A DNA stretch of 64,000 nucleotides from Methanoculleus sediminis (GCF_001017125.1 NZ_JXOJ01000002.1:223033-287032), one strand, 5' to 3'. Numbered from the stretch's first letter, positions 1 through 9,060 are shown. Numbers and translations are program-made. The notes: a model not told the origin generated them from the letters alone.

Positions 1-454
1 CCAGCTCTCGGTGATCGAGTACGCGCGGCATGTCCTCGGCATCGAGGATGCCACGAGCGAAGAGATGGGCGACGGGACGCACGTCATCGCCATCCTTCCC
101 GAGCAGGAAGAAGTCAGCGACCTCGGCGGCACGATGCGCCTCGGGGACTGCGACGTCGTCCTGAAAGATGGGACGAGGGTGACCGGCCTTTACGGGAAGA
201 CGGCAATCGTGGAGCGGCACCGTCACCGCTACGAGGTGAACCCCGCGTTCATCGCGGACCTCGAAGATGCCGGGCTCGTCTTCTCGGGAACCTGCGGGCC
301 GCGGATGGAGGTCTGCGAACTCCCGGATCATCCCTTCTATCTCGCGACGCAGTTCCACCCCGAGTTCAAATCGAGCCCGACAAACCCCTCCCCACCCTAC
401 ATCGGATTCGTAGAGGCATGCAAGAAGAATAAATCATCATCAGAGACCAGGTGA
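1..454 (+). CDS. pyrG: CTP synthase, C-terminal part (5' end outside window)
   Basis: This is the end of the glutamine amidotransferase domain of CTP synthase, which aminates UTP to CTP in pyrimidine synthesis. The reading frame is open from base 2, so the start and the synthetase domain lie upstream of the window. Visible marks are the Y-G-K-T / [10 protein letters not shown] segment, where UTP-site and amidotransferase residues lie, and the catalytic-triad His-Pro-Glu in [12 protein letters not shown] near the end. The stop is 9 bases before the GMP synthetase gene, so the two nucleotide genes are probably co-transcribed. The family call is firm; only the missing N-terminal part cannot be assessed. 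Confidence 0.95.
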   Translation, partial: QLSVIEYARHVLGIEDATSEEMGDGTHVIAILPEQEEVSDLGGTMRLGDCDVVLKDGTRVTGLYGKTAIVERHRHRYEVNPAFIADLEDAGLVFSGTCGPRMEVCELPDHPFYLATQFHPEFKSSPTNPSPPYIGFVEACKKNKSSSETR

Positions 455-463
455 GACAGCAGA

Positions 464-1381
464 ATGGTAAACGTCGAGAAGTTTATCGACCGGGCAGTCA
501 AGCAGATACGCGATGCTGCCGGCGAAGAAAAGGTCGTGATGGCGCTCTCCGGAGGCGTGGACTCGTCGGTCTGCGCGGCGCTCGCGACCCGCGCGATAGG
601 CGACCAGCTCGTCCCGATATACGTGGATACCGGCCTCATGCGGAAGGGAGAGACCGATCGCATCCGGTCGCTCTTTGCCGACGCAAACCTCCGCGTCGTG
701 GATGCCGCAGACGAGTTCTTCGAGGCTCTCGCGGGCATCGTCGACCCCGAGGAGAAGCGCAAGGCCATCGGCGCGAAGTTCATCAGGATCTTCGAGCGGG
801 AAGCGAAGCGGACCGGGGCGACGATGCTCCTGCAGGGGACGATCTACCCCGACCGCATCGAGAGCGAGGGGGGCATCAAGAGCCACCACAACGTCGGCGG
901 CATGCCCCTCGATATTGAATTCAAAGGCGTCATCGAACCGCTTGCCGACCTCTACAAGGACGAGGTCCGCGAGGTCGCCGGCGGGCTCGGCCTTCCCGCG
1001 GAGATCCAGCACCGGATGCCCTTCCCGGGCCCGGGGCTCGCCGTCCGGGTGCTCGGCGAGGTGACGAAGGAGAAGATCGCGATCGTTCGCGAGGCGAACG
1101 CCATCGTCGAGGAGTGCCTGGTGGAGGAGTACCGCCCCTGGCAGTGTTTCGCGGCGCTGATCGGGCTCGGAACCGGGGTCAAGGGAGATGTCCGGCTCCA
1201 CGGCTGGATCGTCGCCGTCCGGGCCGTCGGGTCGCGGGACGGGATGACCGCCGATCCGCTACTCCTGCCTTACGAGACGCTTTCCCGGATGGCAACAAGG
1301 ATCACCGCCGAGATCCCCGGCGTCGCCCGGGTCGTCTACGACGTCACCCCCAAGCCCCCGGCGACGATCGAATACGAGTGA
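464..1381 (+). CDS. guaAB: GMP synthase, ATP-pyrophosphatase subunit (subunit B)
   Basis: A 305-residue protein that adenylates XMP and uses ammonia to make GMP. The PP-loop SGGVDSS lies near residue 30. A C-terminal dimerisation domain ends in KPPATIEYE, typical of GuaA. No glutamine amidotransferase domain is fused, as is usual in archaea where that subunit is a separate gene (not in this window). The ATG follows a GAGAC-like ribosome site and begins 9 bases after the pyrG stop. Its length fits the archaeal subunit-B family. Confidence 0.95.
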   Translation: MVNVEKFIDRAVKQIRDAAGEEKVVMALSGGVDSSVCAALATRAIGDQLVPIYVDTGLMRKGETDRIRSLFADANLRVVDAADEFFEALAGIVDPEEKRKAIGAKFIRIFEREAKRTGATMLLQGTIYPDRIESEGGIKSHHNVGGMPLDIEFKGVIEPLADLYKDEVREVAGGLGLPAEIQHRMPFPGPGLAVRVLGEVTKEKIAIVREANAIVEECLVEEYRPWQCFAALIGLGTGVKGDVRLHGWIVAVRAVGSRDGMTADPLLLPYETLSRMATRITAEIPGVARVVYDVTPKPPATIEYE

Positions 1382-1385
1382 TATC

Positions 1386-2510
1386 ATGGCAGAAGACTCA
1401 CGCGTGCTCGATGCACGCTACTATATGCCCGCGTTCAGCCGGACGATGAAAATCGTCCGCGGTGCGGGGTCGCGCGTCTGGGACGACCAGGGGCGCGAGT
1501 ATATCGACTGCGTGGCGGGTATTGCGGTCTGCAGCACCGGCCACTGCCACCCGTTGGTCGTCGAGGCGATCTGCAGTCAGGCAAAAGAGTTGATCCACTG
1601 CTCAAACCTCTACTACATCCCGAACCAGGCGGAGCTCGCGGAGAGACTCGTGGGAATCACGGGGCTTTCCAAAGCCTTCTTCTCGAACTCCGGCGCGGAG
1701 GCGAACGACGGTGCGATAAAACTCGCCCGCGTCCGGACGGGGAGAAAGAAGTTCGTCGCGTTCGCCCACGGGTTCCACGGCCGGACCTGCGGATCGCTTG
1801 CCGTCACCCACAAGCCCGCCATAAGGGAGCCGTTCGAGCCGCTCTCGACCCCCTGCACCTTCGTCGACTACGGCGACCTGGACGCTCTTGCGGGAGCGGT
1901 CGATAAGGATACCGCCGGGGTCTTCGTCGAGCCGATCCAGGGCGAAGCGGGCGTCCTGATCCCGCCCGACAAGTTCCTCCTTGGCGTCCGGGAGATCTGC
2001 GACGATACCGGCGCGCTGATGATCGTCGACGAGGTGCAGACCGGCATGGGCCGGACCGGAAAGTGGTTCGCCTTCCAGCACTCCGGGGTGACCCCCGACA
2101 TCGTCACGATAGCAAAAGGGCTCGCGAGCGGCTTTCCGATCGGCGCGCTCGTCGCCCGCGAAGGGCTCGAGTTCAAGAAGGGCGAGCACGGGAGCACCTT
2201 TGCCGGAGGGCCGCTCGCCTGCGCGACGGCGCTCGCGACGATCGGCGTCATCGAGGAGATCCTCCCCGATGTCGCGCGGAAGGGCGAGCGGTTCAAGAAG
2301 GGCCTTGCCGCCCACAACCCCCGGGGCCGCGGCCTGATGATCGGCATGTCGGTCGGCGACCGGTGTCCGGAGGTGCAGCAGACCTGCGCCGATAACGGGG
2401 TGCTCGTCAACTGCGCCGCCGACGGAAACCTCCGGCTGATCCCGCCGCTGGTGATCACGGACGAGGAGATCGACGCGGCTGTCGGTGTCATCAATGCGGC
2501 GCTTGGTTAG
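1386..2510 (+). CDS. argD: Acetylornithine aminotransferase (class III PLP aminotransferase)
   Basis: A 374-residue class-III aminotransferase that most likely makes N-acetylornithine in arginine synthesis. It has the class motif SNSGAEANDGAIKLAR, the Asp of IVDEVQTGMGRTG that contacts the PLP ring nitrogen, and the PLP lysine in IAKGLASGFPIGA. The length is normal for ArgD. It starts 4 bases after the guaAB stop and its end overlaps hisC, which suggests translational coupling. Related family members can use succinylornithine or 4-aminobutyrate, so the exact substrate is inferred from family resemblance and the amino-acid synthesis setting. Confidence 0.88.
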   Translation: MAEDSRVLDARYYMPAFSRTMKIVRGAGSRVWDDQGREYIDCVAGIAVCSTGHCHPLVVEAICSQAKELIHCSNLYYIPNQAELAERLVGITGLSKAFFSNSGAEANDGAIKLARVRTGRKKFVAFAHGFHGRTCGSLAVTHKPAIREPFEPLSTPCTFVDYGDLDALAGAVDKDTAGVFVEPIQGEAGVLIPPDKFLLGVREICDDTGALMIVDEVQTGMGRTGKWFAFQHSGVTPDIVTIAKGLASGFPIGALVAREGLEFKKGEHGSTFAGGPLACATALATIGVIEEILPDVARKGERFKKGLAAHNPRGRGLMIGMSVGDRCPEVQQTCADNGVLVNCAADGNLRLIPPLVITDEEIDAAVGVINAALG

Positions 2511-3552
2511 GGCGTGCTATACGGGCACGGGCGGTTACTCCTACGCGAAGAAGGCCGACGACGTCGCACGGGAGCACGGCTTCGACCGGGTGGCCCGTCT
2601 CGCGAGCAACGAGAACCCCCGGCCGCCGTCGCCCGCCGCGCTGGAAGCGGCAGAGGCCGCTCTCCGGGAGGGGAACCGCTACCCGGACGAGCGGGCATCT
2701 GCGCTCGTCGAAGCCCTCCGCCGCTACCACGGCGACTACCGGTTCGTCACCGGCGCCGGGATGGACGGCGTCATCGAGACGGTGATCCGGACGGTCGTCG
2801 AGCCCGGCGAAGCGGTGGTCGTCTCGACCCCGACCTTCTCGTTCTACGGGATCGCGGCCGCGGCGCACGGGGCCCGGGTGGTGAACGCCCCCCGGAGGGA
2901 GGACTTCTCGGTCGATCCGGCAGGATTCGTTGAAGCCTGCCGCGGGGTGAAACTCGCCTTTCTCTGCTCCCCGAACAACCCCACAGGGAACTCGGTTCCG
3001 ATCGAGGACGTCGAGGCGATCCTCGAGGGGATGGACGGGCTGCTCTTCCTCGACAACGCCTACGTCGATTTTGCGGATATCGATTACCGGCCGCTGATGC
3101 GGCGATACGAGAACCTGGTCCTCGGGCGGACGATGTCGAAGATCTTCGCCCTTGCCGGGTTCCGGGTCGGCTACGCATTCGTCCCCGCATGGTTCGAGCC
3201 GTTCTACCAGAGGGCCGCAACACCGTTCGCGCTGAACTCGGTCTCGATGGCCGCGGGCGCAGGAGCGCTCGCCGACACCGAACAGGTGAGGGAGACCCGC
3301 GACCATGTGCGGGAGTGGCGGCGGCGGTTCCTTGAAGAGGTGCCGTTCAAAGTATACCCCTCGGACGCAAACTTCGTCATGATCGACGTCGGCCCCCACA
3401 CAGGCGACGAGGCAGTGGCGCGCCTCGCGGCGAAGGGCGTCCTCGTCCGGTCCTGCACCAGTTTCCCGGGGCTCGGGAGCCACTACATCAGGGTCTGCAT
3501 CGGTGAAGACTGGGAGAACATCCGATTCCTCGAGGCGATCAAGAACTTATGA
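2494..3552 (+). CDS. hisC: Histidinol-phosphate aminotransferase
   Basis: A 352-residue fold-type I aminotransferase that converts imidazole acetol-phosphate to histidinol phosphate. It shows ASNENP near the N-terminus, CSPNNPTGN, the Asp/Tyr pair in FLDNAYVDF and the PLP lysine in TMSKIFALAGFRVGY. The ATG at 2494 lies inside the end of argD; a GTG at 2485 would add three residues. The stop overlaps the next gene as ATGA. Overlaps on both sides suggest one polycistronic message. Confidence 0.9.
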   Translation: MRRLVRACYTGTGGYSYAKKADDVAREHGFDRVARLASNENPRPPSPAALEAAEAALREGNRYPDERASALVEALRRYHGDYRFVTGAGMDGVIETVIRTVVEPGEAVVVSTPTFSFYGIAAAAHGARVVNAPRREDFSVDPAGFVEACRGVKLAFLCSPNNPTGNSVPIEDVEAILEGMDGLLFLDNAYVDFADIDYRPLMRRYENLVLGRTMSKIFALAGFRVGYAFVPAWFEPFYQRAATPFALNSVSMAAGAGALADTEQVRETRDHVREWRRRFLEEVPFKVYPSDANFVMIDVGPHTGDEAVARLAAKGVLVRSCTSFPGLGSHYIRVCIGEDWENIRFLEAIKNL

Positions 3553-4061
3553 TGACGGGCATCACCGGCACGCCGGGAACAGGGAAGACATCCATTGCGG
3601 CGGAACTCGAGCGGCGCGGATATATGATCGTCCGGCTGGCGGATACGGTGCGACCCTACGTCATCGAGGAGGACCGTGACCGGCAGACGCTGGTGGTGGA
3701 CGTCGACCGGTGGGCGGAGGAGTTCGAGCCCCTCGACGGGATCGTCGAAGGCCACCTCGCCCACCTCCTCCCCTGCGACCGGGTGGTGGTGCTCCGGTGC
3801 CGGCCGGACGTCCTCGCCGCGCGTCTTTCCCCGAGGAACTATCCGGAGGAGAAGATCACGGAGAACGTCGAGGCGGAGGCGCTCGACGTCATCCTGATCG
3901 AGACGCTCGAGGAGCACCCGGACGAGCACGTTCTCGAGGTGGATACGACCGATCTCTCCGTCGACGAGTGCGCCGACCGGATCGAGCGGTTCGTCCGGGG
4001 AGGACTCCCGCCGTCCTGCGGCTCCATCGACTGGTCGGAGTACCTGGAGGTCGGGAGATGA
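3549..4061 (+). CDS. AK6/Fap7-type putative adenylate kinase
   Basis: A 170-residue P-loop nucleoside monophosphate kinase of the AK6 (hCINAP/Fap7) family. Walker A is GTPGTGKTS at residues 7-15. RLSPRNYPEEKITENVEAE matches the R-x-Y-x-x-K-x-x-E-N-x-x-A-E signature of the family. In eukaryotes and archaea this family links adenylate kinase/ATPase activity to small-subunit assembly through uS11. The gene overlaps hisC by 4 bases (ATGA) and the next gene by 4 bases. The second ATG at 3552 is an equally good start. The ribosome-assembly role comes from the family, not from this sequence. Confidence 0.85.
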   Translation: MMTGITGTPGTGKTSIAAELERRGYMIVRLADTVRPYVIEEDRDRQTLVVDVDRWAEEFEPLDGIVEGHLAHLLPCDRVVVLRCRPDVLAARLSPRNYPEEKITENVEAEALDVILIETLEEHPDEHVLEVDTTDLSVDECADRIERFVRGGLPPSCGSIDWSEYLEVGR

Positions 4062-4660
4062 CACTCGACCAGTTCCGGCCGCAGGTGCAGGGCATCATTC
4101 AGCCCGTGGTGAACCTGATGCGAAGGCTCGGGGTCACCCCGAACGCGCTGACGATTGCATCGTTCCTCGTCTCGGCACTTGCGGGCATCGCGTTCTATGC
4201 CGGAGGGGTCGTCTTCGGCACCGTCATGGTCGCGTTCAACGCCGTCTTCGACGCGCTCGACGGGGCGCTCGCCCGGGACATGGGGGTCGCGGGCCTCCGC
4301 GGGGACTTTCTCGATCACGTCATCGACCGCTACGCCGACATATTCATCATCACCGGGATATTTGCGGGCGGGGCCGCACCCTGGCAGATCGGCGTCTTCG
4401 CGCTGACGGGCGTCCTGATGTCCTCCTACCTCGGCACCCAGGCGCAGGCCGTCGGGGTTGGCAGGTTCTACGGCGGAATCCTCGGCCGGGCGGATCGGCT
4501 GGTGCTGATCATCATCGCAGGCGCCCTCACGGTGCTGATACCGGGAGAGATCTACGGCCTGAACTATCTCGGGTGGCTCCTCGTCATATTCGGCTTCCTC
4601 GGGCACTACACCGCGTTCCAGCGGTTCGCCCACGTCTGGCGGCAGATAGAAAAACAGTAG
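4058..4660 (+). CDS. CDP-alcohol phosphatidyltransferase, likely archaetidylinositol phosphate synthase
   Basis: A 200-residue integral membrane enzyme with about six hydrophobic segments. The complete CDP-alcohol phosphotransferase signature D-x2-D-G-x2-A-R-x8-G-x3-D-x3-D runs from DALDGALAR to GDFLDHVIDRYAD near residues 67-96; these Asp residues bind metal and the CDP-lipid. In archaea this type joins CDP-archaeol to inositol phosphate. The preceding AK6 gene overlaps it by ATGA. The transferase fold is certain. The acceptor alcohol (inositol-1-phosphate versus serine or glycerol phosphate) is inferred from similarity to the archaeal AIP synthase group. Confidence 0.82.
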   Translation: MTLDQFRPQVQGIIQPVVNLMRRLGVTPNALTIASFLVSALAGIAFYAGGVVFGTVMVAFNAVFDALDGALARDMGVAGLRGDFLDHVIDRYADIFIITGIFAGGAAPWQIGVFALTGVLMSSYLGTQAQAVGVGRFYGGILGRADRLVLIIIAGALTVLIPGEIYGLNYLGWLLVIFGFLGHYTAFQRFAHVWRQIEKQ

Positions 4661-4753
4661 AAACTTCCGCTCATTTTTGTGGCCCGAAGGATTTCGGCCC
4701 ACGTGCATCCTGTGGCTCGCACAGGGTCCCCTCGCCGTGACGGGGTGCAGCAT

Positions 4754-4779
4754 CCCCGCATTGCCCAAAAAAAGCGGGG
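4754..4779 (-). terminator. Probable terminator of tspO
   Basis: CCCCGC and GCGGGG arms flank a 14-base loop. Read on the minus strand the loop carries seven consecutive T, 14 bases past the tspO stop. Archaeal termination mainly needs the T-run, so this fits the end of the minus-strand transcript. Confidence 0.5.
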
Positions 4780-4792
4780 TTGTCGACGACCC

Positions 4793-5275
4793 CTACGGGT
4801 TGAGGACGTAGATGCCGTAATTGAGATAAGCCGCGAAACTCACCCAGAGCAAATAAGGGACGAGCAGAATCGCCGCGGGCACCGAGACCCGGTCGAAGGC
4901 GACTATCGTCATGAGGATTGCAACCCAGAGGAACAGGATCACGATGAGCGCGAAGAACGGCGCCTGCATTCCGAAGAATACGAACGACCAGACGACGTTT
5001 AAGATCAGTTGAGCGCCGAAGATCGCCGTCGCGACGTGCACGTTCTTATGCCATCCCTTGCTCCAGACGAGATAGAGCGCGATGCCCATGAGGATGTAGA
5101 GCACCGTCCAGACGGGGCCGAAGACCCATGAGGGCGGGCTGAACGCGGGCATTGTAAGACCGGCGTACCAGGTGGGGATCGCCGGCATCGTGAAGATCGA
5201 GCCGATCTGCCCGGCCGCGAGACTGACCCCTATCGCCACGATGAACTGGATGATTCGGACGTAGGCTGGTGTCAC
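4793..5275 (-). CDS. tspO: TspO/MBR-family membrane protein
   Basis: About 160 residues with five hydrophobic helices and the tryptophan-rich features of TspO (FSPPSWVFGPVWTVLY, VVWSFVFFG, VSFAAYLNYGIY). TspO proteins bind porphyrins and tetrapyrroles and take part in stress or light signalling; the ligand here is unknown. The GTG at 5275 (VTPAYVRI) gives the usual family length. Longer in-frame extensions to 5326 look like read-back into the promoter region. The neighbouring kinase is on the same strand but upstream of it, with a small gap. Confidence 0.88.
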   Translation of the reverse strand: MTPAYVRIIQFIVAIGVSLAAGQIGSIFTMPAIPTWYAGLTMPAFSPPSWVFGPVWTVLYILMGIALYLVWSKGWHKNVHVATAIFGAQLILNVVWSFVFFGMQAPFFALIVILFLWVAILMTIVAFDRVSVPAAILLVPYLLWVSFAAYLNYGIYVLNP

Positions 5276-5382
5276 GTTGGGAAATAATGTTTCCTGCGCT
5301 CTTAAGCCTTTTGATCCACGCAGCAATCGTCAGTCAGGGTTCCGACGGAAAGCCGACGATGCGCCGTCTTCACCACGGAATT

Positions 5383-7362
5383 TTATTCGCACTCCTCTCC
5401 GTCCGGGGTATCGTCATCCTCGTCGTCGCCGGCGGGGAGAACCTCATGGAGGGTGAACCTGAATGCCGCACCGAGATCCGGCCGCCCTTCCACCCGGTCC
5501 TCCACCCGGATGCTGCCGCCGTAGCGCTCGACCAGGGCACGGACGATGAAGAGGCCGAGGCCGTCGCCGTATCCCCCGACCCATCCCCGCTCGAACCGGG
5601 AAAAGATCGACTCCTTCATGGGATCGGGTATGCCCGGCCCGGTATCCTCGACCGAGACCAGCACGCTCTCGCCGTCGTAATCCTCCACCCGGATGGCGAT
5701 CCTGACCTCCTGGCCGCCGAACTTGACGGCGTTCCGGATGAGGTTCGCAAAGACCTCGGGGAGAAGGTCGTCCGCCCAGACCCGGGCGAGGGCGCTCCCC
5801 GCAAACTCGATCGCGACGTCCGGGAAGGCGGCGACCTCTTCCCTGATGACGGCGTCGAGGTCGACCGGCCCGACGTCGGGCGAGTCGTGATGGATACGGC
5901 GGATCGTGGTGACGTTGCCGAGGATCTCCGCGCTCCGATGAATGCTGCTCCGGATCTTCCTCGCGTAGAGCGCGGCCTCTCCGTCAAGCATCTCGAGGAG
6001 GAGATCGGTGTAGAGGTTCGAGACATTCTCGGCGTTCTTGATGTCGTGCGTCATGATGTCGAGGTAGAGGTTCGCCTCCCGGTTGGCCGCCTCGAGTTTC
6101 TTGTGCAGCATCCCCTTCAGGATCCCCGACCCGATCTCCTGCCCTATCGTCTCGAGGAGTTCCCTCTCATCCCGGGAGAAGGATGCTTTCGTTCTGCTGC
6201 CGGCATATACCGCACCGACGACGACCGACTCCGCGACGAGGGGGATGCAGGCGAGTGCGGAGACCTCGAGTTCCCGGAGTATGCTCGCCTCGATGGTGTT
6301 GAGGTCGGCCTGCTGCTCGATGTAGCGGGGCTGGCCGGCGATGAAGATGAAGTTGAACGGCCAGTGGTGAACCTTGATCAGGCGGTTCCGGGTCAGGGCC
6401 GATTCCGGCATCCCCTTCTGGTGCTGCAGCAGCGCCCGTTTTCGCTCGGCGTCGAGCATATAGACGATACCGACGTCGAGCCTCATCAGTTCGAGTGTCT
6501 TTTCGAGAGACTCCTCCAGGAGTCCGGCGAGAGAGAGGGAAGCGGCCGTGACGCCGATCACCTGGTTGAGCACCATGAGGTGCTCGTTCCGGACCCGGAG
6601 TTCCTCCTCGGCGCGTTTGCGCTCGGTGATATCCATGACACCGGCAATCGAGCCCCGGAACCTGCCGGACTCGTCGGTGACCGGCGACGTGACCACGAGC
6701 GCGTGGACGCACCCGCCGTCGCCGTGGAGGAGATCCAGTTCGAACTCCAGTCTCTCTTCGGTCTCCCGGCAGAACGGATTCTTCGAAGCGGTTCCCTCCG
6801 GACCGGGGGCATCGAAGAACCCGGCGACCGGCGATCCGACCAGGCGTTCCGCGGAGCAGCCGAGGATCTCCTCCATCGCCGGGTTCGCGAAGGTGATGCA
6901 ACCGGCCTCGTCGACGGCGATGACACCTTCGTTGAGGTTCTCGACGAGCCTCCGGTACATCGCTTCAGAGTGCCGGAGCGCGACCTCCACCCTTGTGCGC
7001 TCGAGCGCGTACCGGATCGCCCGGCAGAGCAGTTCCGCGTCGGTCTTTCCCTTGACCAGGTAATCCTGCGCGCCGTTCTGCATCGCGTGGAGCGCAGCGG
7101 GGTCTTCTCCCGCCGCGGTGAGCACGATGACCGGGACGTCGGGGACCGTACGGCGCAGGCGGTCGAAGGCCGCCGCCCCCCGTCCGCCCGTGAGATCGAG
7201 GTCGAGGAGCACGACGTCGATTCCGCCCCCCGATACCGCGGCAAAACCGTTCTCGGGCCGCTCGCAGTGGATAAACTCGACGTCGCGCCCGCACTCGCGA
7301 AGCATCTCCCCGAGATTGCCGGGACTTTTCCCGATCAACAGCACGCGTAAGGGTTCGCTCAT
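5383..7362 (-). CDS. Sensor histidine kinase with receiver, PAS and GAF domains
   Basis: A 659-residue soluble signal-transduction protein. It has an N-terminal receiver domain (about 5-120, phospho-acceptor Asp54 in VLLDLDL), a PAS domain (about 130-250), a GAF domain (about 275-425), a phospho-acceptor helix with His in IMTHDIKNAENV (about 440), and a HATPase module (about 540-645) with N-box NLIRNAVKF, DTGPGIP and GYGDGLGLF. There are no membrane segments, so it acts in the cytoplasm. The H-box lacks the common HELRTPL form, as in many methanogen kinases. No output regulator lies beside it. The acidic tail is EDDDTPDGEECE. The signal is unknown. Confidence 0.9.
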   Translation of the reverse strand: MSEPLRVLLIGKSPGNLGEMLRECGRDVEFIHCERPENGFAAVSGGGIDVVLLDLDLTGGRGAAAFDRLRRTVPDVPVIVLTAAGEDPAALHAMQNGAQDYLVKGKTDAELLCRAIRYALERTRVEVALRHSEAMYRRLVENLNEGVIAVDEAGCITFANPAMEEILGCSAERLVGSPVAGFFDAPGPEGTASKNPFCRETEERLEFELDLLHGDGGCVHALVVTSPVTDESGRFRGSIAGVMDITERKRAEEELRVRNEHLMVLNQVIGVTAASLSLAGLLEESLEKTLELMRLDVGIVYMLDAERKRALLQHQKGMPESALTRNRLIKVHHWPFNFIFIAGQPRYIEQQADLNTIEASILRELEVSALACIPLVAESVVVGAVYAGSRTKASFSRDERELLETIGQEIGSGILKGMLHKKLEAANREANLYLDIMTHDIKNAENVSNLYTDLLLEMLDGEAALYARKIRSSIHRSAEILGNVTTIRRIHHDSPDVGPVDLDAVIREEVAAFPDVAIEFAGSALARVWADDLLPEVFANLIRNAVKFGGQEVRIAIRVEDYDGESVLVSVEDTGPGIPDPMKESIFSRFERGWVGGYGDGLGLFIVRALVERYGGSIRVEDRVEGRPDLGAAFRFTLHEVLPAGDDEDDDTPDGEECE

Positions 7363-7508
7363 GGTCTCACTCGCATCCAGGGCCGGTACCTGCCCGTATC
7401 GGTGTAGATTCAGGTTTCCCGGCCGCAGACGGCCGCCGCGGGCATGATCGCACGCGGCCGGGTTCTCATTACTGTAGTACGGTTCTCCGGGAATTTATAT
7501 CTCGTTCT

Positions 7509-7703
7509 TTGAGTGCGCCCGCCGCACCGGGCCGGGGGCTTCGGGGACGGCGGTGTCGTACGCGGCCAGCAGGGCCCGGCGCAGAGCAGACCCCGATCGT
7601 CCTTGCAGCCGGGGTGATCCTGGTGCTCACCGCCGGCGGGTTCCTGGTCCGCCGCTGGTGGACGCACCGGCAGAGCCCGGCGCTCTTCCGGGACTACGAC
7701 TGA
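7509..7703 (+). CDS. Possible small single-span membrane protein
   Basis: A 64-codon frame from TTG. The first half is Arg/Gly-rich and unremarkable. The second half reads as a hydrophobic helix (PIVLAAGVILVLTAGGFLV) followed by RRWW and a polar tail. It could be a small membrane protein or the relic of a surface-protein C-terminal anchor. A TATA-like TTTATAT lies at about 7495, but the expected transcript start would fall inside the frame, so the start is doubtful. I do not recognise the protein. Confidence 0.25.
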   Translation: MSAPAAPGRGLRGRRCRTRPAGPGAEQTPIVLAAGVILVLTAGGFLVRRWWTHRQSPALFRDYD

Positions 7704-7865
7704 CTCCGCGATCGATGAACCGGGGCAGATTGCCCCCATATTTTTGTAAGGGGATTCCCGGGAGTCTCTATCAATACACTATATTAAGGGGAAAACCGGA
7801 TTTGTTGAAATCCTTCCCCGGAGGACGAATCACCTCCTAACCATACATCACTCCTGCATAGTTGC

Positions 7866-8164
7866 CTCACGCGAAGGCGCGAACTCCGGCATCTAGTGCA
7901 TTGTATCATCTTATTTCAGAAACTTTTGTCGCATGTTGGGACGGACACTCCGGTCTCATGCGGGAGTGCGCGAAGGTTGATATAATCCCCCTGAAACGTC
8001 CCTTCGCGCTCTTCGCGGCTTCGCGTGAGGGATACTAGAGCGTAGCGAAGTCTCACGCGAAGACGCGAAGGTCGCGAAGAGGGATGGGCGATCTCTAATT
8101 TTAAGATGACAACAAGCACTAGTTTCCGGCGACCCTTCGCGTTCTTCGCGGCTTCGCGTGCGCC
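7866..8164. repeat. CGCGAAG-type dispersed palindromic repeats (four copies)
   Basis: Related units of the form TCACGCGAAG-N-CGCGAAGG-N-CGCGAAG lie at 7866-7882 (partial), 7999-8032 (inverted), 8050-8083 (direct) and 8132-8164 (inverted). The second and third face each other across 17 bases and can form a long hairpin of about 30 pairs. Units like this recur in the gaps of many archaeal and bacterial genomes and generate spurious Arg-rich proteins. There are no regular spacers, so this is not CRISPR. Confidence 0.8.
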
Positions 8165-8323
8165 GTGGGGATACACCCTCACCCCGGGTGTGATGGTTTG
8201 TGAGTGCGACTACCGTCCTGGCAGGAACTCGAGCACTATCAGGCGCGAAGATGCTATTAGCCTTACGGGTTCCGCGCAAAGCAACGGTGCAACTGAACGG
8301 TCGGGACAAACACTACGGGTTCT

Positions 8324-8329
8324 AAAAAA
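8324..8329 (-). terminator. T-run downstream of DUF1894 gene
   Basis: Six A on the plus strand give a T6 run on the minus strand four bases past the DUF1894 stop. It is the likely end of the long minus-strand operon that starts at iscS. Confidence 0.4.
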
Positions 8330-8332
8330 GGG

Positions 8333-8608
8333 TTACTTCTTCCCCGCCCGCAGCCGCGCGATCTCCTCGCCGCCGGCGACCTTCACCACGAACGTCCCGT
8401 GGCAGGGCTTGGTGTAGGGGAAGATCAGGTTCTCGCCCTCGACGCCGACATAGAGCGGCGGGACGCCGATGATGTGGACGTCGAATATCCGGTAGCCCGG
8501 CTCCACCTCGTGATACTCCCGGACGTTCTTCTTGATGTACTCCCGCGCCTCCTTAAAAGACGACTGCGAGAGGATGATCTCGGGTTTCAGCGCTTCGAGA
8601 CAGCCCAT
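8333..8608 (-). CDS. DUF1894 family protein (methanogen-conserved)
   Basis: A 91-residue protein recognised as DUF1894 from its start MGCLEALKPEIIL, the central EPGYRIFDVHIIGVPPLYVG and FPYTKPCHGTFVVKV. The family is known almost only from methanogenic archaea and has no assigned reaction. It has no membrane segment or signal peptide. Conserved candidates for function are Cys3 and the Cys of KPCHG. The start overlaps the DUF1890 gene by 22 bases, so the pair is probably translated together. Function remains unknown. Confidence 0.82.
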   Translation of the reverse strand: MGCLEALKPEIILSQSSFKEAREYIKKNVREYHEVEPGYRIFDVHIIGVPPLYVGVEGENLIFPYTKPCHGTFVVKVAGGEEIARLRAGKK

Positions 8609-9060
8609 TGCATCACCTCGTCGAGTCTCCGCTTCAGCGGCATGGGGTTATGGACGGCCTTCGCCGCGACGACCTCACAGGGGAACTCGATCTCGCCGGC
8701 GAGTTCCTCCGCGTGCTCCCCGAAGAGGAGCGCATACAGCCGTGCCTTCGATATGTAGGCCATCGTCCCGGCATACGCGACTCCCGAATCGTTGTGGATG
8801 AAGACGAAGCAGAGGTCGAAGTCACGCTGCTTCTCCGCAATCGCGTCGATCGCGTCGTCGAGATCGGCCATCTCCGAGAGGTAGTGCCGGGACGGGTCGG
8901 CCGTCTCCATCAATTTTCGTGCCGCAGGCGTCCCGGCAACCACCGGCCGGATGCCCTGCTCTCTCAAGCCGTGCACCAGGTAAAGCGCCATGCTCGTCTG
9001 GACGGGCACCTGCGGGCACCCGAGCAGGATCAGTGCAGTTTGTTCGTCGTTCTCCGTCAT
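8587..9060 (-). CDS. DUF1890 family protein (methanogen-conserved)
   Basis: A 157-residue soluble protein resembling DUF1890, another family seen mainly in methanogens. It opens with an alternating hydrophobic strand, ALILLGCPQVPVQTSMALYL, suggestive of a Rossmann-like or DsrE-like fold, and holds FCFVFIHNDSG-like hydrophobic strands further on. The ATG at 9060 overlaps the fdhD stop by 4 bases. It always seems to travel with DUF1894; their partnership here suggests a complex or shared pathway, which is inference. Confidence 0.78.
   Translation of the reverse strand: MTENDEQTALILLGCPQVPVQTSMALYLVHGLREQGIRPVVAGTPAARKLMETADPSRHYLSEMADLDDAIDAIAEKQRDFDLCFVFIHNDSGVAYAGTMAYISKARLYALLFGEHAEELAGEIEFPCEVVAAKAVHNPMPLKRRLDEVMQWAVSKR

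Larger units (their letters stand above)
7704..8332. other. Gene-free region with palindromic repeats
   Basis: I see no convincing gene here. The region has AT-rich patches near 7740-7800 and 7900-7920, and four copies or part-copies of a CGCGAAG-rich repeat (separate entry). Short frames here translate to Arg/Glu-rich strings such as SREEREG that come from the repeats. No tRNA-like structure was found by eye. Confidence 0.6.

Noticed and set aside
5269-7350. Long plus-strand frame of 693 codons
   Set aside because: It is antisense to the histidine kinase, whose domains are all recognisable. Long opposite-strand frames are expected at this GC content.
7553-7840. 95-codon plus-strand frame
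   Set aside because: It overlaps the doubtful small membrane frame in another phase and has no ribosome site, hydrophobic pattern or family resemblance.
7866-8164. CRISPR array
   Set aside because: The repeats change orientation, differ in spacing and have no unique spacers of constant size; no cas genes are present.
7916-8309. Two minus-strand frames of 88 and 117 codons rich in Arg and Glu
   Set aside because: They are made by the CGCGAAG repeats; the SREEREG-type strings are a known artefact of such repeats.
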